Positions 26,090-34,982 of a stretch of 64,000 nucleotides of DNA are shown piece by piece. The position numbers were made by a program, and so were the translations under genes. Where the stretch lies: contig NZ_JABAOB010000006.1 of NCBI RefSeq assembly GCF_012726295.1, forward strand, positions 372,001 through 436,000, given 5' to 3'. Under the pieces are notes generated by a model. It made no database searches and was not told the origin of the DNA. It worked only from the letters and a program-made list of their open reading frames with translations. This stretch comes from Chitinophaga sp. Ak27. Its GTDB lineage: Bacteria > Bacteroidota > Bacteroidia > Chitinophagales > Chitinophagaceae. Numbering within the stretch: the stretch's first letter is position 1; each line of letters begins with the position of its first letter.

Positions 26090-27181
26090 ATGGTATATAA
26101 TGTGATTGGCACCATGTCTGGTAGCTCATTAGACGGACTGGATATAGTTTTTGCAGAACTGACCGAAATACGCGGACAATGGACCTATGCTATTAAAGCC
26201 TCCGAAAGCCTGCCTTATGAGCCGGAATGGGTGGAGAAACTGGCCGGGGCCACCACCTTATCAGCCCGGGACTACCTGCTGCTGCATACGGCCTATGGGC
26301 ATTATACCGGACACCGTATCCTGTCTTTCATAGAAAAGAACCAGCTGGATCATAAAGTACATTTTATTGCCTCACATGGTCATACCACTTTTCATATACC
26401 TTCTGCTAAAACAACGGCCCAACTGGGCGATGGAGCGGCTATTACTGCAGTAACGGGATTACCGGTGATTACGGATCTGCGGGCAGTAGATGTGGCATTG
26501 GGTGGTCAGGGAGCGCCTATTGTGCCTATTGGTGAAAAATACCTATTGCCGGGATATCAATACTGGTTGAACCTGGGAGGCATTGCTAATGTTTCAGCCC
26601 AGTTGCCGGATCAATTTGTAGCATTTGATATTTGTCCTGCCAACCGTGTGCTGAACTCCCTGGCAGCGGCGCTGAATAAGCCTTACGACGACGGAGGCGC
26701 CCTGGCGGCCGGTGGCGTTGCAGATGTAGTGTTGTTGAATCAGCTGAACAGCCTGCCTTATTACGCTGCTTCATGGCCTAAGTCGCTCGCCAACGACTTC
26801 GGTACCGATACTATCCTGCCTATGATAGCGCCTTTGCGTATTTCAGTACAAGGTAAGTTGCGCACCTATGTAGAACATATTGCAGCACAGGTAGCGCAGG
26901 CCGTAAAAGCATTGAAAGAAAACATGCCGGAAGGACCTGGTAAAATGCTTGTTACCGGCGGCGGCGCATTCAATACCTTCCTGGTAAATACCATACAACA
27001 ACAGCTGGAGCCATTAGGAGTTACCGTAGAAGTGCCCGATGCACTGACTGTTAATTTTAAAGAAGCCTTGATTATGGCGTTGATAGGCACTTTGCGCTGG
27101 AGACAGGAAGATAATGTCTTAAGCGGGGTTACCGGCGCATCAAGAGACTCTATCAATGGAGCACTCTGGACGAGCCGGTAA
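26090..27181 (+). CDS. anmK: Anhydro-N-acetylmuramic acid kinase
   Basis: Cytoplasmic sugar kinase of cell-wall recycling that opens and phosphorylates 1,6-anhydro-MurNAc to MurNAc-6-phosphate. The ATG at 26090 gives MVYNVIGTMSGSSLDGLD, the family signature at the phosphate loop. Other marks are ASHGHTTFH, GGQGAPIVPIGE (with the catalytic-aspartate region VITDLRAVDVALGGQG), WLNLGGIANV, DICPANRVLN and the ATP-binding VTGGGAFN. The length is 363 residues. It converges on ade with only eight bases between the stops. murQ is not in the window. Confidence 0.96.
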   Translation: MVYNVIGTMSGSSLDGLDIVFAELTEIRGQWTYAIKASESLPYEPEWVEKLAGATTLSARDYLLLHTAYGHYTGHRILSFIEKNQLDHKVHFIASHGHTTFHIPSAKTTAQLGDGAAITAVTGLPVITDLRAVDVALGGQGAPIVPIGEKYLLPGYQYWLNLGGIANVSAQLPDQFVAFDICPANRVLNSLAAALNKPYDDGGALAAGGVADVVLLNQLNSLPYYAASWPKSLANDFGTDTILPMIAPLRISVQGKLRTYVEHIAAQVAQAVKALKENMPEGPGKMLVTGGGAFNTFLVNTIQQQLEPLGVTVEVPDALTVNFKEALIMALIGTLRWRQEDNVLSGVTGASRDSINGALWTSR

Positions 27182-27189
27182 GCAATATA

Positions 27190-28824
27190 TTAAAAATTGT
27201 TGTCGAGGAGCTGGAATTTATCTCCATCAAACAAGCCAAGATCGCTTAGTTTCAAATGAGGAATAACCAATAATGCCATGAAGGATAATGTCATGAATGG
27301 TGATGCCAGCCGGGATCCCAGGGCTTTGGCTGCTTTATCGAGGGCGCTGTATTGTGCAGCTACCGTATAGCCGTCGAGGTTACTCATCAAACCTGCTACT
27401 GGCAGGGGCAATACAGCGGTATCGGCGCCATTTACCACGCTGATACCGCCTCGCTCGGCTATTACTGCGTTGATAGCAGCCGCGAGGCTTTCGTCGTCGG
27501 TACCTACAGCAATGATATTATGACTGTCGTGCGCTACCGAAGAGGCAATGGCGCCACGCTGCAATCCAAACCCATGGATAAATGCCATTGCGGGAGCTGC
27601 CGGCCGGTAACGGTTTACGACGGCCAGTTTCAGCACATCTTTCGGTATACTGTTTTGTACGTTCCCTTCAGCTACCGGGAGTATTTCCTGTAGCGCATTA
27701 GTAATCAGCTGACCATCGAGCGCTGCTATCACTTTGGCGCTTACTTCGGCGCTATTGGCCGGAATACAAAAGTCGGTCGCCTTTACAGGATTACATATGA
27801 AATTGTTTACAGGGGCCGAGGCAATGCTGGGTATGAGCGTACGTCCATTTTCTGCTACTTTCATCCCATCAATATAAGTGGCCAGTATGTTGAAGTCTTC
27901 CAGGTTATCTACCACGATAAAATCGGCCGGATCATTTTCCTTCAGCAGGCCGTTATCCAGCTTGTAATGTACTACCGGGTTGATGCACGCAGCACGTAAT
28001 ACTTTAAAGAGGTCTATACCATGTGCCAGCGCTCTCTTTACCAGCAGGTTAATATGCCCTTCCTCCAGGTTATCAGGATGTTTATCATCACTGCAAAACA
28101 TAATATGGTCGGTATAGTTATTCAGTAATGGATATAATGCCTCAAAATTTTTGGCAGCACTTCCTTCCCGGATAAGGATATGCATGCCGTACTTCAGTTT
28201 ATCTAACGCTTCTTCAATAGTAAAACATTCGTGGTCAGTGCTGATGCCTGCGGCAATATAGTCGCGGGCGGCGTCGCCTCTAAGTCCCGGTGCATGGCCG
28301 TCGACAGGTTTACCCGCTTTTTTTGCAGCGGCAATTTTGGCCATCACTTCCGGGTCTTTATGCAGTACGCCCGGGAAATTCATCATTTCCGTGAGATACC
28401 TGATATCGGATCTTTCCAGCAGGGCTTCAATATCGGCCACTGTAATGGTGGCGCCCGCAGTTTCAAAAGTGGTGGCAGGCACACAGGAAGGGGCGCCAAA
28501 GTTGAACCGGAAGGGAACCTGTTTGCCGTTTTCCAGCATATAGTTAACGCCGGCAACGCCCATCACATTGGCTATTTCATGCGGATCGCTAACCGTGGCA
28601 ATGGTGCCGTGGACAACGGCCATCCGCGCAAATTCGGAAGGAATGAGCATCGCGCTTTCCACATGTACATGCGCGTCTGTAAAGCCCGGCAGCAGGTAGC
28701 TGGAGTAAGATTGGCTATCGCGTGTAATCCTGGCTATGCGGCCGTTTTCTATATGCAAGGTAGCAGGGTAAATTTCGGCTTGCAGGATATCCACCAGGTT
28801 GCCCGATATCTGGAATGTATTCAT
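27190..28824 (-). CDS. ade: Adenine deaminase
   Basis: Amidohydrolase-fold enzyme that deaminates adenine to hypoxanthine for purine salvage. Metal-binding motifs are visible: PGFTDAHVHVESAM near residue 45, SDPHEIANVMG, DGHAPGLRG, STDHECFT and CSDDKHPDN. The C-terminal adenine-deaminase domain shows VASSVAHDSHNIIAVGTDD-like sequence (residues about 435-455). It is 544 residues long, within the normal range. It converges on anmK, with no terminator hairpin in the eight-base gap. Confidence 0.95.
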   Translation of the reverse strand: MNTFQISGNLVDILQAEIYPATLHIENGRIARITRDSQSYSSYLLPGFTDAHVHVESAMLIPSEFARMAVVHGTIATVSDPHEIANVMGVAGVNYMLENGKQVPFRFNFGAPSCVPATTFETAGATITVADIEALLERSDIRYLTEMMNFPGVLHKDPEVMAKIAAAKKAGKPVDGHAPGLRGDAARDYIAAGISTDHECFTIEEALDKLKYGMHILIREGSAAKNFEALYPLLNNYTDHIMFCSDDKHPDNLEEGHINLLVKRALAHGIDLFKVLRAACINPVVHYKLDNGLLKENDPADFIVVDNLEDFNILATYIDGMKVAENGRTLIPSIASAPVNNFICNPVKATDFCIPANSAEVSAKVIAALDGQLITNALQEILPVAEGNVQNSIPKDVLKLAVVNRYRPAAPAMAFIHGFGLQRGAIASSVAHDSHNIIAVGTDDESLAAAINAVIAERGGISVVNGADTAVLPLPVAGLMSNLDGYTVAAQYSALDKAAKALGSRLASPFMTLSFMALLVIPHLKLSDLGLFDGDKFQLLDNNF

Positions 28825-28944
28825 GCCGTAAAGCTAAGGAATAGGCGGCATTTTCGGTCCTGGCGTATTTTTTGGTAAAATGTTTGGGGAGATGTTTTTT
28901 GGTTATCTTTAGTTACCAAAGAAACGAATATCAAAAACGTATTT

Positions 28945-29661
28945 ATGACAAGGATTAAATCTTACGCGCTGCTGGCTGCCTTTTTGATAACAGGAATCAG
29001 CACTTACGCCCAGACTGCGGATGAAATTATTGCAAAGAATACTGCTGCAATGGGCGGGGAAGCAAAATTAAAAGACCTGAAAACCCAATATGTAGAGGGA
29101 AATATGGAAGTGCAGGGGCAGTCTGTGCCGATCAAAAAATGGGTAAAGCAGAATGAAGGCATGCGACTGGAATTCAATGTAATGGGAAGCAACAATGTAC
29201 AGGTAGTAACCCGGTCTACCGGTTGGAGCCTGATGCCGGTGATGATGCAAACAGCGCCCCAGGATATGGATAGTGCTACCCTAAAAATCATGCAAGCGCA
29301 GCTGGATCTGAGAGGAGAGCTGTATGATTATAAAAACAAAGGAAAAAGGATAGCGTTAGCAGGTAAGGAAGATGTGAATGGCACACCGGCCTATAAGCTG
29401 AAAGTGACCGGGGAGAACGGCGCTACAGGGGATGTTTATATAGATGCTAATACTTTCCTGATTGTAAAAACAGTGAATAATATTAACATCAAGGGGCAGT
29501 CGCTGGAGCTGGTATTGATGATGTCTGATTACAAGAAAACGCCGGAAGGCTATGCCTATGCGGCTACTACTACGCAAACACCGGGCGATGTTAAAATAAA
29601 TGTGTCGAAAGTAGATGTGAATACACCGGTGGTAGATACGCTGTTTGCTAAACCACAATAA
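28945..29661 (+). CDS. LolA-like outer-membrane lipoprotein-sorting family protein
   Basis: Secreted protein of 238 residues. A signal peptide (MTRIKSYALLAAFLITGISTYAQ) is followed by TADEIIAKNTAAMGGEAKLK and a series of antiparallel strands (VEGNMEVQGQSVPIKKW, MRLEFNVMG, GDVYIDANTFLIVKT). The layout fits the LolA-like fold, in which a half-barrel carries lipid. Many Bacteroidota have several such paralogues and only some are true LolA. The stretch MVMMQTAPQDMDSA-type Met/Gln-rich loop near residue 105 is unlike classic LolA. It ends at an inverted repeat shared with the convergent WYL regulator. Confidence 0.78.
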   Translation: MTRIKSYALLAAFLITGISTYAQTADEIIAKNTAAMGGEAKLKDLKTQYVEGNMEVQGQSVPIKKWVKQNEGMRLEFNVMGSNNVQVVTRSTGWSLMPVMMQTAPQDMDSATLKIMQAQLDLRGELYDYKNKGKRIALAGKEDVNGTPAYKLKVTGENGATGDVYIDANTFLIVKTVNNINIKGQSLELVLMMSDYKKTPEGYAYAATTTQTPGDVKINVSKVDVNTPVVDTLFAKPQ

Positions 29662-29671
29662 GGATAACGGA

Positions 29672-29714
29672 TATACGCTGGTGGAATGTAGATTGACAGG
29701 CCCGCCAGCGTATA
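29672..29714. terminator. Hairpin between convergent LolA-like and WYL genes
   Basis: Thirteen-base arms (tatacgctggtgg at 29672-29684 and ccgccagcgtata at 29702-29714) pair with one G-U type mismatch. There is no strong T run, so its terminator activity is less certain. Confidence 0.55.
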
Positions 29715-29731
29715 CCTTCTATGTACAAATA

Positions 29732-30736
29732 TTATTTATACAATTTGGCCATGGCTTTTGCCTCTTCGGCCATTTTTTGTGCCAGGTGAGCTGGCTGCAA
29801 CACTTTTACCTGGGCGCCATAGCTGAGCAAGGTCATGGTGAGCTCAGGGTTGATGACAACGTTAAGGGATATACGACATTCCTGGTCATTATCTTCCACT
29901 ACTTCCTGGGAAGCGTGTATGGGCTGTGATTTAACATACTTGCCCTGTTTAGGAGCAAAGCTCAGCAAAACATGTTCGGGTTCCCCATCATGTACAGTGA
30001 TGCCAACAGCATGCTTAAAATAGCTGGCATCATCAAAATTCTTTTCATCAAAATGTTTCATGGTAGGCCAGAGTTTCACAATTCTGTCCAACGCAAAGGT
30101 AATAACAGCGCCGCCACGGGTCTGCTGGCTTTTGCCGATCAGATAAAAGCGGTGTTGATATTCCCGCAGGTGATAGGGCTCTACCCAGTGTTCCTTGGGT
30201 TCGTCGCGTTCAAAGCTCTGGTAGGCAATCCGGATCACTTCCAGGTTTTTAATGGCATCTACAATTTCAGGAATATGTTCAGCGCCTTTGTATTGAGAGG
30301 CGCGGGCAAATTTAATCAACCCTTTATGTTGCAGCGCTTCCCGGTTCATTTTCAGGCTGGCGGCTATTTTGAGGATAGCGTCTTCAAATTGTTGTACTAC
30401 AGGCAAACTGCGGAATTGTTCCAATATCCCAATAGCGATTTCCAGCCCCTGGAGATCTGCTTCTTCTATAGGGGAATTACTGATGGAAAAACTTTCATCT
30501 GCGTACCGATAGGTGCCACTGCTGCGGTCGTATACGATAGGCGCCATGTAGTTTAATTCCGGGTCCTGTCGCATGTCCTGTAAATCTTTCTGTATGGTAC
30601 GGACGGAGATACCCGTTCCCATTTTATCAGATACATATTCAATCAGGTTGTCCAGGGTAGGTTTGGGTTTCTGTTTGCTGCGCAGTCGCTCATCGATCCA
30701 ACGGTAGCGCGACACCGCATCTTTGTTCTTTGGCAA
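29732..30736 (-). CDS. WYL-domain transcriptional regulator
   Basis: A 334-residue cytoplasmic protein. Residues 10-75 form a winged-helix-like DNA-binding part (SVRTIQKDLQDMRQDP), and residues about 150-235 form a WYL domain (IRIAYQSFERDEPKEHWVEPYHLREYQHRFYLIG), followed by a C-terminal extension. WYL regulators sense small ligands or nucleic acids and control DNA-damage or defence genes in some bacteria. No defence genes are adjacent here. The likely target is unknown and could be its own gene. Confidence 0.88.
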   Translation of the reverse strand: MPKNKDAVSRYRWIDERLRSKQKPKPTLDNLIEYVSDKMGTGISVRTIQKDLQDMRQDPELNYMAPIVYDRSSGTYRYADESFSISNSPIEEADLQGLEIAIGILEQFRSLPVVQQFEDAILKIAASLKMNREALQHKGLIKFARASQYKGAEHIPEIVDAIKNLEVIRIAYQSFERDEPKEHWVEPYHLREYQHRFYLIGKSQQTRGGAVITFALDRIVKLWPTMKHFDEKNFDDASYFKHAVGITVHDGEPEHVLLSFAPKQGKYVKSQPIHASQEVVEDNDQECRISLNVVINPELTMTLLSYGAQVKVLQPAHLAQKMAEEAKAMAKLYK

Positions 30737-30843
30737 TAGATAAAATTTAGATAATAAAAATAAGCAATTCCTGCTTTTGCAAATAAGGATAAAAAAAATA
30801 TAGCGAAAAGATCACTACGCAAATTCCATGCGTGCAGCCCTGC

Positions 30844-30851
30844 TAGATTTG
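30844..30851 (+). promoter_or_regulatory. Bacteroidota -7 element TAGATTTG
   Basis: An exact TAnnTTTG match lies inside the first codons of the longest open frame and 18 bases before the ATG at 30870. It argues that the following gene starts at 30870 or 30876, not at 30828. Confidence 0.5.
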
Positions 30852-30869
30852 TATTGTTATCAAAACGGA

Positions 30870-31502
30870 ATGGTTATGAATCAAGTAAATACAACTACAG
30901 CCATTACACAAATGCAGGCAATTTCAATTGGGCAAATCATCATGGATGATTCCAATTACCTGACACTCTGGGGCCAGGTGCTACAGGATGATGTGTGGTA
31001 TCCCTGTGATTTTGTAACTACCTATGAAGTCATGAATACCATGCTGCGTTTCGGCCAGGATAAACACGATGCGGTACAGATGACCATTGTGAAAAAACTG
31101 GAAGATATGCGTCGTATCCCGGATATTATTGACCTGGAGGCCGAATTGGGAACCGCCGTAGTTTTTGACAATCTTATTTTTTATATGCGCCGTCCATGCC
31201 TGCAGCAGGACGATAACTGGGAAGCTTATGCGGATGAAGAGTGCTATTATATAGAACGGGTGATACAAATGCCCATAGTGCCGGTACCGCCCACCTTACC
31301 ACCCGCTGCCCGCCTGCAGGGAGAAGATAACGAGAAAATGGAGTATTGTATCCAATTACTTCATGATGCCTATAACCTATACCTTGGATTTATTGAGATT
31401 GAACTCGGGGATGAAGCTGCCAGAATGAAGGCCGGTCTGGAAAATGACTATAAGTTCAGCATGGCTTATTATGCCTGGCAGCTACATACCTCAAATATTT
31501 AA
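30870..31502 (+). CDS. Uncharacterised protein
   Basis: I do not recognise this 210-residue protein. It has no signal peptide or membrane span. Visible features are an acidic N-terminal half (TLWGQVLQDDVWYPCDFVTT), a segment rich in acidic and aromatic residues (DEECYYIERV), a Pro-rich hinge (PIVPVPPTLPP) and a helical C-terminal part ending with YKFSMAYYAWQLH. The ATG at 30870 (or 30876) is preferred because a -7 promoter element overlaps the start of the longer frame. It diverges from the WYL regulator and could be its target. The codon use resembles that of its neighbours. Confidence 0.7.
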   Translation: MVMNQVNTTTAITQMQAISIGQIIMDDSNYLTLWGQVLQDDVWYPCDFVTTYEVMNTMLRFGQDKHDAVQMTIVKKLEDMRRIPDIIDLEAELGTAVVFDNLIFYMRRPCLQQDDNWEAYADEECYYIERVIQMPIVPVPPTLPPAARLQGEDNEKMEYCIQLLHDAYNLYLGFIEIELGDEAARMKAGLENDYKFSMAYYAWQLHTSNI

Positions 31503-31615
31503 ACCCCTGTTAGCCATATTTTTATCTGTTGAATAACCCCTTTCAGCTGTTGTATGTACCCCTTCTATCCGTTGATTGAACCCTGTTAAACATTGTTTGT
31601 TAGCCCCAATTCCCC
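31502..31615. repeat. Imperfect 22-23-base tandem units starting with ACCCC
   Basis: Units starting at 31535, 31558 and 31580, with a partial one at 31602, share an ACCC(C)TT...GTTGNNTG-like pattern spaced 22-23 bases apart. A related longer unit begins at 31502. The repeat lies between the unknown gene and the 1-Cys peroxiredoxin. It could be a set of regulator binding sites, but that is speculative. Confidence 0.4.
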
Positions 31616-31687
31616 TTCCGCCGGAAAAAAAAACGGCAAAACTGAGAAAAAAATCCCTAGAAGTCTATAAATTTTGTAGGAAAAGGT

Positions 31688-31695
31688 TATTTTTG
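31688..31695 (+). promoter_or_regulatory. Bacteroidota -7 element TATTTTTG upstream of the 1-Cys peroxiredoxin
   Basis: An exact TAnnTTTG match lies 20 bases before the ATG at 31716. A TTTTG at 31672-31676 is too close to be an ideal -33 element. Confidence 0.45.
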
Positions 31696-31715
31696 GTCAA
31701 TAAAATCGCAGAACT

Positions 31716-32351
31716 ATGAGTTTAAGACTGGGCGATGTTGCTCCAAACTTTAAGGCTAATACCACTTTAGGAGAGATAGATTTTTATGAATTTCTTGGTG
31801 ATGGATGGGGAATCTTATTTTCTCACCCGGCAGACTTTACCCCGGTATGTACTACCGAGCTTGGTAAAACTGCCCTTCTGAAAGATGAGTTCGCGAAACG
31901 TAATACTAAAGTGCTGGCTGTCAGTGTAGATCCGTTGGATAAACACCTGAGCTGGATAAATGATATTAACGAAACACAACAGTGTGACGTAACTTTTCCT
32001 ATTATTGCAGATGAAAACAAGACAGTAGCGAATTTGTATGACATGATTCACCCAAACGCCTCTGAAACGTTTACCGTTAGATCCTTGTTTATCATTGGAC
32101 CGGACAAAAAAGTGAAACTGATCATCACTTATCCGGCCTCTACCGGCAGAAACTTCCATGAAGTGCTGCGCGTGCTGGATTCCCTGCAGCTTACTGCTAA
32201 ATATAGCGTAGCTACACCAGCCGACTGGAAAGATGGAGAAGATGTGATCGTTACCGCAGCGGTGCCCACGGCAGATATTCCTGCCCGTTTTCCGAAAGGC
32301 CACAAAATTATCAAGCCTTACCTGAGAACAACACCTCAGCCCAACAAATAA
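31716..32351 (+). CDS. Peroxiredoxin, 1-Cys Prx6 type
   Basis: Cytoplasmic peroxidase of the Prx6 subfamily. The peroxidatic cysteine C45 is in PADFTPVCTTELG, and the long C-terminal extension (PADWKDGEDVIV, PKGHKIIKPYLR) is typical of this group. The only other cysteine (TQQCDVTF) is not at a resolving position. Length is 211 residues, as usual. A strong terminator follows. The upstream 200-base gap carries tandem repeats and a -7 element, which could mean it is regulated on its own. Confidence 0.94.
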   Translation: MSLRLGDVAPNFKANTTLGEIDFYEFLGDGWGILFSHPADFTPVCTTELGKTALLKDEFAKRNTKVLAVSVDPLDKHLSWINDINETQQCDVTFPIIADENKTVANLYDMIHPNASETFTVRSLFIIGPDKKVKLIITYPASTGRNFHEVLRVLDSLQLTAKYSVATPADWKDGEDVIVTAAVPTADIPARFPKGHKIIKPYLRTTPQPNK

Positions 32352-32418
32352 TGACGAAGTAGCCGGCGAAAGGCTTTACTTATAAAGATTTTTTAATGGT
32401 TGGTTTTTGATTTTTACG

Positions 32419-32445
32419 AAACGGGGATTTCTCCCCGTTTTTTTT
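32419..32445 (+). terminator. Terminator after the 1-Cys peroxiredoxin
   Basis: A short stem (aacgggga / tccccgtt) with a loop of a few bases is followed by eight T, a standard Rho-independent terminator. Confidence 0.88.
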
Positions 32446-32507
32446 ATACCCTTTTGATGCCTGTTAACCATCTCCCCATATAGATAGGACTCCCAGGAGC
32501 CGGCATT

Positions 32508-32559
32508 AAAAAAGATTAGGGAAAACAAAAACAGCTTCCTGCTTCCGTTTCCCCTAATC
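32508..32559 (-). terminator. Terminator after the RluA-like gene (minus strand)
   Basis: Thirteen-base arms at 32514-32526 and 32547-32559 (gattagggaaaac) pair with one mismatch, and the minus strand runs into six T. Confidence 0.78.
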
Positions 32560-32598
32560 CCTAAAAATCAAACAAAACAACATTCTTTATAACAGTCC

Positions 32599-33357
32599 CT
32601 ATTCGGCAGACAGCCCTTCCCCAATGGCAGGCTGCTTGCCCCGATGCTTCCGCAATTGCGTCAGCAGGGCACTCATATCTTTAGGCAGTGGCGCCTCTAT
32701 AGTATATTCCTTTCCGTATTGATCCTTAAACACCAGCATCGACGCATGCAACGCTAACCGGCTCAATAACGGACGCTCTTCTTCCGTATGTTTACCCAGC
32801 TTAAATTTCTTCTTGATGGCCGACAAAAGTATGGGCTGCGCGCTGCCATAAAACTCGTCTACCGCAATCGGATGACCCAGAAACTTCATGTGTACCCTGA
32901 TCTGATGTGTACGCCCCGTATGAATCTGCATCCTGACCAGGCTGTACAAACCAAATTCTTCCAGTACTTCATAGTCGGTTGAAGAAGGCTTACCCTTACG
33001 GTTGGTCACCATCTTTCCCTTTTGCACGGGATGTTCCATGATACCCTCACTCACATTCCCCTGTTTAGTGGTAAGCTGACCGCTAACCAGGCCCAGGTAG
33101 AATTTTTTCACGTCCCGGCTTTCAAACAGCTGGGAGAAATATTTGTGAGCAGCTTCATTGCGGGCAAAGAGGATAATACCGCTGGTTTCGCGGTCCAGCC
33201 GATGTACGGTGAATACTTCACCATACGCTTTCTTCATGATGGCAATTAATGAGCTTAACTCATTGTCATGACGGTCTGGTAGCGTGAGCATACCGGCAGG
33301 CTTGTTCACGATAACAAAATCAGGTGTTTCCAGTATAATATGATCTACTAATCGCAT
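32599..33357 (-). CDS. RluA family pseudouridine synthase
   Basis: Converts uridine to pseudouridine in rRNA or tRNA. The catalytic aspartate is in HRLDRETSGIILFA, with NKPAGMLTLPD near the start and QIHTGRTHQIRVHMKFLGHP further on, all standard for RluA. At 252 residues it lacks an S4 domain. The target nucleotide cannot be told from sequence. It follows the RluB-like gene after 15 bases and probably shares its transcript. Confidence 0.92.
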   Translation of the reverse strand: MRLVDHIILETPDFVIVNKPAGMLTLPDRHDNELSSLIAIMKKAYGEVFTVHRLDRETSGIILFARNEAAHKYFSQLFESRDVKKFYLGLVSGQLTTKQGNVSEGIMEHPVQKGKMVTNRKGKPSSTDYEVLEEFGLYSLVRMQIHTGRTHQIRVHMKFLGHPIAVDEFYGSAQPILLSAIKKKFKLGKHTEEERPLLSRLALHASMLVFKDQYGKEYTIEAPLPKDMSALLTQLRKHRGKQPAIGEGLSAE

Positions 33358-33372
33358 CAGGCTATTTGGCAG

Positions 33373-34923
33373 TTATTTTTTAAAATGTTTCAACAGGATA
33401 ACCTCTTTCTCTGTGAGAAAGCGCCATTGACCCCGGTTCAACGTTTTTTTGGTCAGTCCTGCATACATTACCCGATCCAATTTTTCAACGGTATATTCCA
33501 GGTGTTCAAAAATACGACGTACGATACGGTTCTTGCCACTGTGGATCTCAATTCCTACCTGCTTTTTGTCCTTTGGATCAACATAGCCTAGTGCATCTAC
33601 AACAGCTACACCATCTTCCAGGGTTACGCCGTCAATAATTTTGTCAAAGTCGCCCTTGGTAAGCGGCTTATCCAGTTCTACCTGGTAAATCTTTTTGATA
33701 TTGTGTTTAGGATGTGCCAATCGCTGCGCCAGTTCTCCATCATTGGTGAGTAACAGTAATCCAGACGTGTTACGGTCCAAACGGCCTACCGGGTACACTC
33801 TTTCATTTTCTGCAGCGTCCTGGATCAGGTCCATTACGGTTTTGCGGCCTTCGGGATCATCAGTAGTAGTAATATAACCTTTGGGTTTATTCAACAGGAT
33901 ATAAATCAGGTTTTTGGTAGGGGTAATTTTTTTATCCTGCATCGTCACGTGATCGCTGCTGGTTACTTTCGTAGCAGGCTCCGTAACTACTTTGCCATTC
34001 ACCGTTACCTTACCTTCTTTGATCAGGTCTACCGCCTTCCTGCGAGAGCAAAGACCGCAGTGCGCCACAAATTTGTTCAATGGCATTTCGCCGGGGCCAA
34101 AGATACTTTGCTTGTTTTCGTCGCTGTCTTTTGTAGCAGGTTTTGCATCAGACGGGTGGTTACCATCTCTTACCTTAATACGTTTTTTCCGGTCTTGTTT
34201 GTCGGCAAAACGTTCATTGGTTTTATCAAAGAATTTTTTTCGGTTAAATCCGCTGGGAGTTTCTCTATCTGCAGATTTGCCGCCTTTTTTACTGTCGCCA
34301 TGAAAATGGAAGGCACTGTCATCGTTCTTTTTGGTAATGCCGTAGGTACGTTTACGTAATGGTTTGTCTTCGCTGCCAGTGCGTTTACCAAATGCGGGCC
34401 TGTCGTCGCGCTTGAAGCCGCCGCCACGTTTATCTTCGCTCTTTTCACCAAAACTACGCTTAGGTCTATCTTCACTTCTCTCTCCAAAACTGCGCTTAGG
34501 CTTATCCTCAGTTCTTTCTCCAAAATTGCGTTTAGGCTTATCGTCGCCTCGTTCGCCGAAGTTGCGCCTGGGTTTATCATCTCCTCTTTCACCAAAGCTG
34601 CGTTTCGGTTTATCGTTACCGGCGCCGAAGCCAGGCTTGCGGCCATCGGCAGAGAAACCTGGTTTACGGGCAGGGCGTTCGTTATTATCGAAAGTACGTT
34701 TGCGGAATGCAGGTTTTTCGTCCCCGGTTTTCCCACCTTCAAAACGGGAGGAACGGAAAGACGGTTTGCCTTCTGTATGGCCGCTATCTTTTGCAGAGGC
34801 TCTTCCTGGCCTTTCGCCGTCAACGGAAAAGCGGTTGCGGTTGCCTGCTGGTTTGTCGCTTTTACCCAACTTATTGTCCCTGGATGGACCAAACCCTTTT
34901 TTAGCAGGTTGTTTTTTCTTCAT
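33373..34923 (-). CDS. RluB/RsuA-type pseudouridine synthase with long disordered, repeat-bearing N-terminus
   Basis: The last 240 residues form a standard enzyme: an S4 RNA-binding domain (residues about 279-325, LNKFVAHCGLCSRRKAVDLI) and the catalytic domain with D383 in VGRLDRNTSGLLLLTND. It is likely to modify 23S rRNA. The first 270 residues are a basic, low-complexity region full of K, R, G, D and E, including five 12-residue repeats (residues 105-164, KPKRSFGERGDD type) and more diverged flanking ones. Such arms on bacterial rRNA enzymes are thought to bind RNA without a fixed shape. It lies between rlmN and the RluA-like gene, so the three form an RNA-modification run. Confidence 0.9.
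   Translation of the reverse strand: MKKKQPAKKGFGPSRDNKLGKSDKPAGNRNRFSVDGERPGRASAKDSGHTEGKPSFRSSRFEGGKTGDEKPAFRKRTFDNNERPARKPGFSADGRKPGFGAGNDKPKRSFGERGDDKPRRNFGERGDDKPKRNFGERTEDKPKRSFGERSEDRPKRSFGEKSEDKRGGGFKRDDRPAFGKRTGSEDKPLRKRTYGITKKNDDSAFHFHGDSKKGGKSADRETPSGFNRKKFFDKTNERFADKQDRKKRIKVRDGNHPSDAKPATKDSDENKQSIFGPGEMPLNKFVAHCGLCSRRKAVDLIKEGKVTVNGKVVTEPATKVTSSDHVTMQDKKITPTKNLIYILLNKPKGYITTTDDPEGRKTVMDLIQDAAENERVYPVGRLDRNTSGLLLLTNDGELAQRLAHPKHNIKKIYQVELDKPLTKGDFDKIIDGVTLEDGVAVVDALGYVDPKDKKQVGIEIHSGKNRIVRRIFEHLEYTVEKLDRVMYAGLTKKTLNRGQWRFLTEKEVILLKHFKK
34432..34611 (-). repeat. Five tandem 36-bp coding repeats
   Basis: Inside the RluB-like gene, five 36-base units encode variants of KPKRSFGERGDD. 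They are diverged but in frame, so the repeat number could vary between strains without breaking the gene. Confidence 0.88.
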
Positions 34924-34982
34924 AAATTATCATTGATTGATGATCATGGATGCATGACCAATAAGAATATGCATGTTAATAG

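Noticed and set aside
30828..30869. Upstream part of the longest frame of the unknown gene
   Set aside because: It overlaps a good -7 promoter element, and the resulting extra peptide looks non-coding.
31502..31615. Regular 22-23-base units that could suggest a CRISPR remnant
   Set aside because: The units are adjacent, with no unique spacers, and there is no leader or cas gene.
34432..34611. Regular 36-base repeats that could suggest a CRISPR array
   Set aside because: They are in-frame, diverged codons of the RluB-like gene with no spacers between them and no cas genes nearby.
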